From Parapristionchus giblindavisi (lineage: Eukaryota; Nematoda; Chromadorea; Rhabditida; Diplogasteridae): 64,000 nucleotides of DNA. Every line of letters begins with the position of its first letter. Within the stretch, counting starts at the first letter, position 1. Positions 1 through 11,753 of this stretch are shown piece after piece. A program made the position numbers and the translations under genes. The notes under the pieces are model-generated. The model saw only the letters and a program-made list of their open reading frames with translations, was not told the origin of the DNA and did not search any database. The DNA lies in the NCBI GenBank assembly GCA_943737045.1, contig CALSFV010000299.1, forward strand, positions 176,001 through 240,000, read 5' to 3'.

Positions 1-138
1 ACAGTAACCGGTGAGAGAGCATATTAAACTACCAGACTACTCGATGGATAGATTACGACCAGATTACTGTAGGAGACAAGAAATTGTGAGGGGAAACAAA
101 ACACAACGTTAAAGAGTACGGTAGGTCCGAAATATCGC
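1..138. other. ST13 3' flank
   Basis: Downstream of the ST13 stop on the minus strand. Nothing else recognisable. Confidence 0.4.
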
Positions 139-1916
139 TTAGTCAAGATCGGGCATAGGGGCGTGGGCAGCCGAGGGAGGCGGGGCGGAGGCACCGCTGG
201 CGCCACCAGCAGGACAAGTACCAGACGCGGGAGGTGCATCATGACCGCCACAGCAGCCGCCCTCCTCAGCGTGTTCGTGACCTCCATCGGCACCACCAAA
301 CATTCCCTTCATCTTGGAGAAGGCGTTCATCACCTCAACATTTTTATTATTATTATTAGTATTATTATTATTTATTTATCCATCAGTTAAAACACGAAAA
401 ATGATAGGATGAAGCAGGAAGATATTGGTTAGATTATGAAAGAATACTGATTACACCATTAAATAAAACGATTCTATCATAGACATATACTCAAGAGTTC
501 AGATTCCCTATAGTAATGACTCAGCTTCCCTAATCAATTAGATAAACTGCTTTTAAAAAAAAAACATAGCGTACTTCTAAAGACTAAGGTCCAACTAAAA
601 GAACCGCACGCGACTAATCGTAAGCACATTAGAGAATAGCTATCACTTCACAAATCAATAGATCAATATTATGATTCCCTCTCACCTTCGGGTTGCCCAT
701 ATGCTTCATGAGCTTCGAGGGATCCTGCATGATCTCCATCACGGCGGTCAGAACCTGCAATGATAATTCTAATCAATATTAGCAATTTCATTCAGGCTAC
801 AGTACTCTTCTGGACTACAGTATATATTTCAGGCTACCGTACTACCACAGTCAACAGCACTACAGAATATACTACATCACTACTCACCGTACAACAGTAC
901 GTACCCTATCGCAGATTACTGTACACTCTCAAAAACACTACAGTACTCTATGACGAATTACCGTATACTCTCAAGTACACCACAGTACCTCGGGATCCTT
1001 CATGGCCTCCTGCATCTCGGGGTCGCTCATCATCTGCGAGAACAGACCACCCAGTCCGCCCATGCCACCGGGTACGCCCTCTCCCATGTCATCGTCGTCC
1101 TGATAATATAAATAATAATAATTATCATTATAATAATAATAATTATAATAATTTATCCCGTCTACATGTCATATGTAGGTCAAAGCTGGGGGTATATTCA
1201 TATCCACAAGTTTGATAATATATAAATAAGTAAATAATGAATATCATAAATTAATAATATGATATGATATAATTAATTATTTGAGGAACAACACAATCAA
1301 TAATTGATAATAAATATATCGCATACCATGGTAGCATTAAAATAGTATTCATATCTATAACACATGCACATGTAACACTAATAATAAATTGTACTCGAAA
1401 TCCAAAGTATTTTTAACAATTGAGAAACACTAATTGAACAAGTCCCCTCTCGATTTTAGTATTCAACTGTTTCATTATTTTCAAATAAATAATAAAATAC
1501 AATTATTTAAGGAATAGCATAATCAATAATTGCCAACATATATATCCCACACAATGGTAGCATTAAAATAGTATTCATATCAGCAGTTGCACATCTAATA
1601 CCGAATTGGGCTCAAAATCCAAAGTATTTGTAACACTTGAGAAACACTAATTCAACAAGTCAATTCCCTCTGGATTCAAATTCAAAATTACCGCTAATAT
1701 TACCCCCACCGTAGTATACGGTAGTTCATACAGGCCATAAAATGGGTCAGACATCCAATTCGCACCTACCATAGAAATCTTCGTGAAATCTGTCTAATTT
1801 ATAATCGATCACTCTATTGTCTTATGTTGCCACAGTTGCGACAGGGTATTTTATGTGCACTATAGTATTTCACCCCATTTGTACTTGTTTTCCGCCACTG
1901 TCACCACATAAAGAAA

Positions 1917-1956
<40 letters not shown>

Positions 1957-2076
1957 AAGCTGCGGCTCGCTTCCCAGCGTCCATTCTTATAGTTTTCTCT
2001 CACGTCGCACTGTTGTGCTCTACTCTCTCTGTTGATAAAGTCTCTTCTATATTATAAGTTGTGTCCAAGAACATAA

Positions 2077-2110
<34 letters not shown>

Positions 2111-4787
2111 CCTGAGCAGCGGCCGCAGCAGCTCTCGCCTTGGCATTCTCCTCCTGGGCTCTTCGCACACGCTCACGACGCTCCGCCAACTCCTTCTCCT
2201 CCTTCTGACGCTCGACAGCCCGAGTGTACTCCTTCATTTTCTTAGCCTGGAATTATCGATTGGTTCATAACGGATTTATAATAATCAAATAATAATACTT
2301 ATTGTTATTACGTGTGTGTGATAAATGTGTCGTAAATATAATGTAAAATAATAATAATAATAATTGGATCCATTTATCGAAAAACTGTTTGAAATATAAC
2401 ACCTGCCACTTTCGTGTTTCATAAATCCTATAATATAAAACTCAAACTGACATTAGGCTCGACCTCCTTGAGCCAGTCATTGGCGTCATCCGAGTAGTCG
2501 AGCTTGCAAGCCATGGCGAGATCGGTGTGAGCCTGCACCCAGTGACCGAGGAGACTGTAAATATATATTGATTTATTGATTAACGAATCCAACGACATTA
2601 TTGATTGTACAATGAATCATAGGACACGTTCAAAGCACTATGAGTAATCAATAGTACCGTAATCCAATTAAATCATACATTTTCGGTGCCCTCACTGAAT
2701 CTTTTATATATAGTGGGTCTATTTAGAAAAATCGTCGTTTTTCGCTTAAATAGTAATCTTTCGCATAAAAAATAAGCCTTATACAGTGGGTCGATGCCGA
2801 AAATTAGCCGAATATAGTGGGTCGATCCTCACATTGTGAGGGTATGAAAATGTATGAATTAAATCATCATTGCCCATATCTACCGTACTCACCGATGCGC
2901 TCTTCCTCTGAACTTGTAGGCAATGGCCGAGTCGGCATTGAGCTGAATGGCGCGATCGCAATCACGAATAGCGGCAAGAGGGCGAGACTTCTGGATGAGG
3001 CACCTGCATGGAGACAATATATGTTACGATTACTGTAGTTCCATGGGGCGTTCGGTGAGTCAGACTCATGATTACTGCATATTCAAGGCGTGTTGCGTCA
3101 GACTCAAAATAACTATAGTCCAGTTCAGTGAGCCGGTGTCAACAACACAATACAATACTTCGAATCGGTTGACTCGGTGAGTTAGACTCGAGAATACTGT
3201 AGTTCAATGGAGTCACTCGGTGTGTCATACTCACTGCGCTCTCTTGGCAAAGTAGACGGCAGCGGAGGGATTGGCCTTGATGGCGGCGGTGAAGTGGCCG
3301 ATGGCCTTGTCGTAGTCGCCGTCGGAGAGGGCAGCCTGCGCCAGACCACGCTCCTCCTGAGCCTTCTCGAGCTCCTCCTCTGATGGCTGAAAAGGTAATC
3401 GTATTAATATACTAGAGTCATAGGTAGGCACGTGAAAGCGAATTTTTTATGCGCATAGCCTTGCTCCACAAAAATTGTAAAATTTCCAATCGAATATGCA
3501 ACAAAACAATCTCCGCATAGCCATCATACATTTTCGGTACCCTCGCCGTCTATCTTTATATAGTGGGTCAATTCTCGATATTGGGTGGGTTGATTCACAA
3601 AATTCGTTATTTTCGCATAAAAGAGGTCATTTTTAGCTTCATTTTTTATCAAGTGGCCTAAAATGGGCCATATATAGTGGGTCAATCCTCGCACTGCGAG
3701 GGTATGGCAATGTATGATAGCCATGTGCTCAGCCTCGCCTCCCCTTTCCCTCGATTTGCGCATTGCCTTTCATCTTTCATTCATCCATCTATGACTAGAG
3801 TGTAGTCATCAAGGAACAATGTAGTAGGATTGAGGAGAATACTGCCAATGAGCAGTGTAGTATGATGGAGCAAGATCAAAATACAGTGTAGTATGTTCTA
3901 TCAGAGCAGTGCATATTGTGGTATGGAGGCAGACCTCAAGCTAATTTGGTGACTCCATCAATTTAATAAATAATTTGATGTACAGAAGTGATATGCATGC
4001 AAAGACTTTAAAATAACTATGCTCACTTTCCGCATTGGTAATCTCTCTCGTAGAAGAAGACAGCGAGAGAGTGTGACCAGACGGGAGAGTTTCAAATTAG
4101 CTCGAGATCTGCCTTTAACCAAACACAACAAAGCACGCTTTACAATCAGACGTTCGTGTTGCGCTTGGTTATACCATAGGTAACCTAGCACAAAAGTAGC
4201 ATACAATGAAGATAACTCATTGTCAGTAAACCCTATTCAATCAGACGTTCCAACTCAGCAAACACACCTCCTTGTTCTCGTCGCCCATGGGCAGAGGCTC
4301 ATCAGTATCGGGCTCAACCACGCCGGACTCGTCCAATTCCGGGAGTGGAATCGTGACTTCCTCCTGAACGGAATTCGTGAGATTACAGTAGATCATTAGT
4401 CTGAATCGATAATCGATCGCACTCATCACAGTCTTCGTGCATAAGATCTTTTTCGTGCATAAGTACAAATGACGATACCTCAGCGGGCATGGGCTCGTCA
4501 GCCTTCTTGGGCTCTTCGGTCTTCTCTTCGGACTTGGGGGCCTCGTTAGTTGGCTCGGGCTCGGGGATCTTACCGCCGAAGCTGCAATAGAAAAGCAATA
4601 GCGAACACCGAGATATATACGTATATAGGAAAATGATGATAAATCGCAAAAAACTGGCCAAAATATCGAAATGGGCAAACCTCTCGATGAACTCCTTGAA
4701 GAAGGATAGCTCCTTCTTGTGAAGCATCGACGGCTTCACCTTCACCATATCCACGAATTGCTTGAGCAGAAACAGTTGCTGATCCAT
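139..4787 (-). CDS. ST13: Hsc70-interacting protein (Hip), co-chaperone
   Basis: Ten coding exons on the minus strand: 4787-4681, 4581-4479, 4363-4268, 3386-3235, 3003-2893, 2554-2452, 2246-2112, 1099-989, 754-686, 333-139. All junctions are GT/AG and keep one frame, giving 393 residues (human Hip is about 369). Seen in order: an N-terminal Hip dimerisation-like segment ([20 protein letters not shown]), an acidic linker, TPR repeats ([53 protein letters not shown]), a charged helix rich in K/E/R, a Gly/Met-rich stretch, and the STI1/DP-like segment ([29 protein letters not shown]). In the known family the TPRs bind the Hsp70 ATPase domain and slow ADP release in the cytosol. Odd: the C-terminus (exon 333-139) is extended and rich in Gly, Ala, Cys and Pro, ending PMPDLD. 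The ATG lies 8 bases after a TTTTCAG acceptor. Confidence 0.93.
2674..2856. mobile_element. MITE family A, copy A1
   Basis: Starts CATACATTTTCGG, ends AAAATGTATG, with subterminal TATAGTGGGTC words. Exact 8-base duplication AATTAAAT on both sides. In an ST13 intron. Non-autonomous, hAT-like by target size. Confidence 0.93.
3525..3716. mobile_element. MITE family A, copy A2
   Basis: 192 bases, CATACATTTTCGGTACCCTC to GCAATGTATG, 8-base duplication ATAGCCAT. It lies within a decayed family D-like sequence (about 3418-3520). Confidence 0.93.
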
Positions 4788-4797
4788 GGTTAACACT

Positions 4798-6249
4798 GAA
4801 AATTCAAATTAAAAACCCTAAAATAAAGATAAACTCAGTTTGAACCGAGAAAATACCACAATAAACAAAGAGAGATGAGAATATTCTAGAATGTTCTAGT
4901 AACGTGGAAGGCGGGGAGTGGGGAAGAGAGTGAGGAACCAACGATCTACCACGGGGAATGGCTAGACGATAAACAACCAAGCAGATTTCGCAATACGAAA
5001 ACGCGGTATTTAGGCAAGGCAGGGGGGGGGGGGTACGTGAGGCACGGGAGTGATGCATGCAGGCAACTCTTACTCCCTCTATCGATAAAATGTAAACATC
5101 GTCGCGTGATTCAGCATCGAAAATCGCGATATTTTTGCAGGGCACACCAAATTTTTTGAAGGAATGGGACGTTTACTAGACGCATGACGCAATGCTAAAC
5201 AGCGGTTCCGGCTCTATTTCAAAAAATGATATTTTTCTGTTGTATTTTTACTTCTTCTGTGTACGATTGATCATGGTTTGAGATTTCAAATAGTTCTCAC
5301 ACTATTCATTATTTCCTATTAATCATCATGTGAACAAAGCACTCTAATACGATAGTTTTTTTTGAATGATTCAAATTTTTTGAAAATTGAATCATTCAAA
5401 AAAACTACCGTATTCCATGTAAATTGTGCTTCTTCAACAAGAGTGCCTATTCGTCTTCGAATTTAATTCACGGACTTTTTTCCATTATAGCTACTAGCAA
5501 CTACTACTACTACTACTGGCCTTCTCACTGGATCATAAACTATTCTTGAAACCTATTCGTTTCTTCACCTTTCAACAATGCAACGACAATGCTATTTGTA
5601 CAATATTTATTCTGCGTAAGACAATTTCAAGTAGAATGAATGAGAACGTATACAAGAGTATAATCAATCGATAAACGGTTGTAGTGCAATAAAATGATTG
5701 TATTGATTAATGAATCAATATATTGATTGATAAATCAATTTATTGATTGATGAATCAGTCATATTCCTCTTCGAAGTAAGTTACGGTCATGGGACACATT
5801 GCGGAGAAGGTATCGTCACCCTAAAGAGGCAGTAGGATAAGATGACGAAAGAGGAAAAGGGGCGGGGCTTAGTGAATTATCGATCAATCAGGGCGAGTAA
5901 GTGAAACGGGTTACGGTACAATTATCGATCGACAATGGGGGCGAGTAAGTGAAACGGGTTACGGTAGTACAACATGCAAAAGAAAGAGGGGTTGATATTT
6001 CGGATGAAACCACGAGCTCTGAGGATTATTCTCCCACTTCAAACTATTAAAAAATGATACATATAAACGGCCAATCAATGAATAATCATCTACATCAAAG
6101 AAGACTACCGTAGTCTGGGTTAGCTGAGAGATAAACGGTAAGGCACTCAACAATGATAAGGGGCGGGGCGTGCGCGTTGCCGCGCAGTTACACCATCGAC
6201 AGTAGTACAAAATTCGATAGGCGGCGTGAGCGAGGAGTGCGCGGCGTGC
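4798..6249. other. Intergenic region between paxillin and ST13
   Basis: No supported gene. Contains a G run at 5024-5033, the AT hairpin 5346-5414, ATTGATTG tracts near 5700-5760, and two GCGAGTAAGTGAAACGGGTT copies (about 5894 and 5941). Should include the paxillin 3' UTR and possibly the ST13 promoter. Confidence 0.5.
5346..5414. repeat. AT-rich hairpin upstream of ST13
   Basis: AATACGATAGTTTTT...GAATGATTCAA pairs with TTGAATCATTC...ACTACCGTATT around a short loop. Confidence 0.75.
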
Positions 6250-9200
6250 CTATTGGTGGGTGTTCTCCCAGCACTTGTGACAGAAGGGCCGCTGGCTGAC
6301 CTCCTTGAACGTGCCCTTGGTCAGCTGGCGATTGCAGTACGAGCAGCGAAAGTGCTCGGGGTGGAACTTGGCGCCGAGGGCCGAGACGCAGCGTCCGGAG
6401 ATGGGCGCACGGCACGACGCGCACAGGGAACCGCGCGACTCGTGGTAGTGCGTCTCGCACAACGGCTCACCGCCCGCGTCGAAGAACGAACCGCCGTCGA
6501 ACGAGCAGCCGCATCGCTGCAATGACAATGACACATCACAGACTGACAGACAGAAAGACTGGGACTGACAAATTGCGCAGAGAAGGACACTCAAATATTT
6601 GACAGTCGAGAAATACAGATGACCAGGACAAGATGGACTGACAGAACGGAAGATGGACTGACAGAAGGGAAGATGGACTGACAGAAGGGAAGATGGACTG
6701 ACAGACAGACAGATCAAATGGAGAAAGACACTCAAGAAGTTTGACAGATCAGAAAGACCAATAGCAGTAGGAAAAGCCAAACTGACAGACAAAGGAATTT
6801 GTATATGACATACAAATGAAAATAGCACTGAAATATGGTATATGACAGACGGTGGGCATACACTTTGTCACTTAAAAATTGGAACTCAACACTTTGAAAC
6901 TGGCAAATTGAAAACGAAAAAATAGAACTATAGAATTGTCACCAGCACATTTGCAAACATAGTTATGTAAATGTACACATTGGAACTGATTATAAGGAAC
7001 TCTAATTTTGAATACGCAAATTTATAACTATGAATTTGTAACCAGAAATTTGTAACCAGAAATTTGTAACCAAACATTTGTAACCAAAACTTTGTAACCA
7101 GGAATTTGGAACCAAGGATTTGGAACCATCATATTTGGAGAACTGGAGAACTAAACTGAGAAAACATTACGAAGAGATTGCCATCGTTGAGCTCAATCGT
7201 AGTCAGCTTACAGGTCTTCCGTTTCTTGATTGGGCATCATCAACCATTGGTAGATTCAAGAAGTAATTTATTGTTATTTATAGACCTTAATATTCTATTG
7301 TTTATATTGATTATTCTATTGATTATTGATTATTATTGATTCTATTCTATTGACTATTGATCTTTCTATTGATTTCATTCCTTGTTGTTATTAATGAGCC
7401 TAAATAAATAAGGTTTCTAAGTTTATCAGATTCGTTGAGTGCAATTTCGTTAACCAAAACAATGATGGATTTACTTCCTCGGTTCAAATATGATGGTTAC
7501 AAATGTTTGGTTACAAATTTTTGGTTCCAAATCCTTGGTTCCAAATTCCTGGTTACAAAGTATTGGTTACAAATGTTTGGTTACAAATTTCTGGTTACAA
7601 ATTTCCGGTTACAAATTTCTAGTTACAAATTTGCGTATTCAAAATTAGAGTTCCTTATAATCAGTTCCAATGTGTACATTTACATAACTATGTTTGCAAA
7701 TGTGCTGGTGACAATTCTACAGTTATATATAAAAAGTACCAAATTTGTGGATTCAAAATTGAAGTGACAAAGTGTATGCCCACCCATCCCTACCTGACAG
7801 ACGAAACAATTGGGATGCCAGTGTGTGCCGAGTGCCGTGATGAAGTTGTCCTTGATGGCCGAATTGCACCCGTGACACTTGGGCGCGAACAGACGGAAGA
7901 AGTCGTCGCGACAGTACGCACGACCGTTCTAAAAACATAAATCTGGATTACGGTAGTTCTCATCGGGTACTGTAGATCAATAATCCAACACTTCAGATTT
8001 CATATTCCACTACAATAACATAATGATCCAAAGGCTAGACAAGAAAATAATGAAATAATCAATCAATAAATCGATAATCAGGCGGAAAATCAAACGATAA
8101 CCTTCTCATGGAATCCCTCGTCTCCAAACTCGCGGCCGCACTCATCGCAAGTGAAGTGCTCAATGTGGAACTGTCGACCGAGCGCCGTCACGCATCTCTT
8201 AAACGGAATTTTCAGATTACTGTAGCTCGGTTTATTGATTGACTGGCTAGAATTGTCTACTGATTAATCAATAAGAGGTATACGGTAGTTTGGTTACAGA
8301 ATATCGATCGCTTGCGCTTCTTTAGATAACAAGAGATTTTTGACCGCTCCAAATAGATCGGCACGGTGTACATACAACTAGGATCAGAATATCAATCAAT
8401 CAATCAATATCTGAATACAGTAATCTACAGTAATCCGTCATACATCTCTGATCGGTCCATTGCATGCAGCACATCGGGGCGAGAACAGCTTGTGGTAGTC
8501 CTCCTCGCAGTAGGCCTTGCCGCTTCTGAAATCATAAGATATCAATAAATATATTTATGCAAATTATGAATCTTAACTATGCGTACTACTTAAGCCAAAG
8601 ATTAAACAATGTTAATTTCAGAAATCGATAGATAATTAATGTATTCGCAATGCCCGGAGAACAAAAAGACTGAATTTTTATTTATCAAGTCTACCCATGA
8701 ATAGACTATGAAACACGAAGACACTAGGTTAGATCAGAGAGGGAGCTCGATTCAACAGGGGGGCAATCTAACTGAAAATTACAAAAAAAGTTTGACTTGT
8801 TGTCCACGCGAATATATGGGAGAAATGAGAAAGTCAGAGATGGTGACTTCGTGTTTCACAGAATCTTTTAAGATCCTTTAAAAAGGAGAGGCTAGTTACA
8901 ATTCGTTGATGCAACTTGCGTGGAAAGGTGAAACAACATAAAATACTCTTATCTTCTTAAATTTTCCCTTTGACCGCACATGTCGATTTCATTATAGATC
9001 CTTTTCTCGGTAATCGATATTACACCCCAGCTACCGTACCCTCGGTAATCTATATCGCACCCAGAGTACCGTACCTCTCAAAGAAGTTTCTGTGTCCGAG
9101 TTCCTCATTGCACTCGCAGCATCGATAGTGCTCCGGATGCCACATCTTGCCCAGGGCGATCACTACCTGACAAATATCAATAGATAATATCTATCTCAAT

Positions 9201-9739
9201 TAATCGATATTCTTGATCCATCGTTTCCAATTATAGACAATCGCTAATCTTTACCGCACCCTATGCTAATCCTTTCCAACCATAGTATTCGGATAATCAA
9301 TGTCTTAAATTTTCAACTACATTATGCCAACGAATACCCAATCGATAATCTTACATCTTCTTCACTCTTCGTTTCACCCCCCCCCCCCCCCAGACCAATT
9401 ATGGCCTGATGAGAACCGACTGGATGAGAACGATTTGCATACTTTGTCTATTCATTAGCACTTGTATCTCATATGCAAATAGTTCTCATTCATCGGTTAT
9501 CATCCGACCTAGTGCCCTTCCAGCTATAAACTGTAATTTACTAAATCATCATGTTCTCAGTCTCCCACTCATTCTGCCATCGACGAGAAGAAGCAAAGGG
9601 GGGGGGGGGGGAATAGAAGAACAACTCAAACACACCTCTCCTCTTCCTCTGAGCTCCTCTACTCACTCATTATTTGCTCTCCACGTGTGCGCTACTACGC
9701 ATACTGCCACTCGCCATCGCTATCTCTACCTCTGCCTCT

Positions 9740-9806
<67 letters not shown>

Positions 9807-11705
9807 TCTCTCCCTCTCTCCCCTTATCTCTCACCCCAAAATCCCTCTTGGGATTTAAATACAAAGGCATTTCAATCACAATACATCACAACCCATCACA
9901 CAACCAATATCTATTTTGATTTTGTCACTATCGAAGTACTCAAACTCTTCAAGATTATCTTCCAGTGCACTGTTACATTTGCTTAGCCTTACGTGCCACC
10001 GCTGTACCTACGAAAACGTCCATGTAACCTGTGCCGAATAAAAAAGTTTCAATGGGATCATACATTTTCGAGCACCCACATTGTGAGTGAGCACTTTTTG
10101 TTGATGCGGTCAGTTTTGAAACTCGAGACCCATCTAGGAATATGCGGGAGATCGAGATTATTAAGAATCACCTAAGATCGGGTCAGTTTTGAGTACTTGA
10201 GATGTAGATCGGGTCAGTTTTGTTCTAATTTCGGGTCAGTTTATAATTCTCCAAAACAACTGATTATGAGTGGGGCGAAAATGTATGAATGGGATTTCAT
10301 AAATACAATTACAAACATGACAATTGTGCCAAAATTCCGTTCTAAACACGCACTTTACAAAGTTCATCTGGACATCATCTCTGCTGCTACGACGGAGGCA
10401 CGCAAGGTAAATTTAACACCACAATACACCTCCACCCCTTCGCCAATTGGCGGATGGCATAAGTTATTCACAAAATAAACAACCGCATAGTCCTACTCCC
10501 CCTCGAGGTCCAAGAGGCTGCATAAAATAAACACACGAGTATATGCCCCCCCCCCTACCAAATTCACATATGAATTAAATCAATACTTGAATATACTGTA
10601 ATTTTCCTACCAATAACCAGATACAGTATCCTCTATGCCTTCTTTCTCTTCAACGGGTCCCATAGAGTCTCATCAACTACTTCAATTGTCATATTCTTTC
10701 ATCCGCTCACTGCATACTTATTCCATTGTTCTTTTCAAGATTTCTCCCTCTCCTTTTTATCCCTCCCTCTCCTTCCCATCAACTCCTCTACTTCTTCCCC
10801 TTCATTCACTTCACATCTTCTATGCGTGAAGAACACACACTACTATTAGACGCACAATTCGGCTCATGGAAAAATCGCTAACTCTCTAGTCCAATCCAAT
10901 CGATTAACAAAGTCTAATCGATATTGCGAAATCGATATTATCAAGGCGAGTGCTACTGCTAATCAATACAACAAAATAAACAAGATCAATCAATATTTTT
11001 CCTGACTCCCTCTAACGTGATAAGAACTACTCAATACATAAAATTCTTATACAACAATATATTATTTGATTTGAATCAATAAATTAGCGCTACCGTATAC
11101 CTGTCCAATGATGGGCTTGCTACAGTAGGCGCAGTCTCCCTTCGGGATCGTGGACACGCCGTGCTTGGACGACAGCGTGTCCGAGTTGATCGTGCCCAGC
11201 ATGGAGTCGGCGCGCAGTGGGTCCCGAGACGTCGAACGACGCTGAGAGAGATTACGGTATAAGTATTGATCGATCAGAGATATTATTGATTGATATATCA
11301 GAGCGATAGACAACGCAGCAATCAAGTTAAATGATAAAAAGCATTGAAAAAGATCAAATATTTAAAAATTCAAATCTGCTAACAATAAACTATTATTTAG
11401 ATAGTCTAATAATGATATAAGCCTAGGGAAACGTGATCAATTCAGAAAGATCAAAGATCAAGTCAAAAAGATCAAAGATCAACTCACGAGGTCTCCATAC
11501 GAGTTTCCATTGGCCAGACTCCTTCTCGAGCTGTAAGTATCGATTCTTTGCGAGAGTTCACCCAACATTTCTCAACACTGATGAGAGATGGTTGTGAGGG
11601 AGGAAAGGAGAAGAAGAAGACGGTAAGGAGCTTCTACCTCTCCTTCCAACTCTCTCTCTTCTCTCTCCTTCCATCCTCTCTCTCTCTCTCCTCCCTCCCT
11701 CTCTC

Positions 11706-11753
<48 letters not shown>

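Noticed and set aside
9674..9986. Ser/Leu-rich frames over the CT tract
   Set aside because: Microsatellite translation only. The same applies to 11558-12059.
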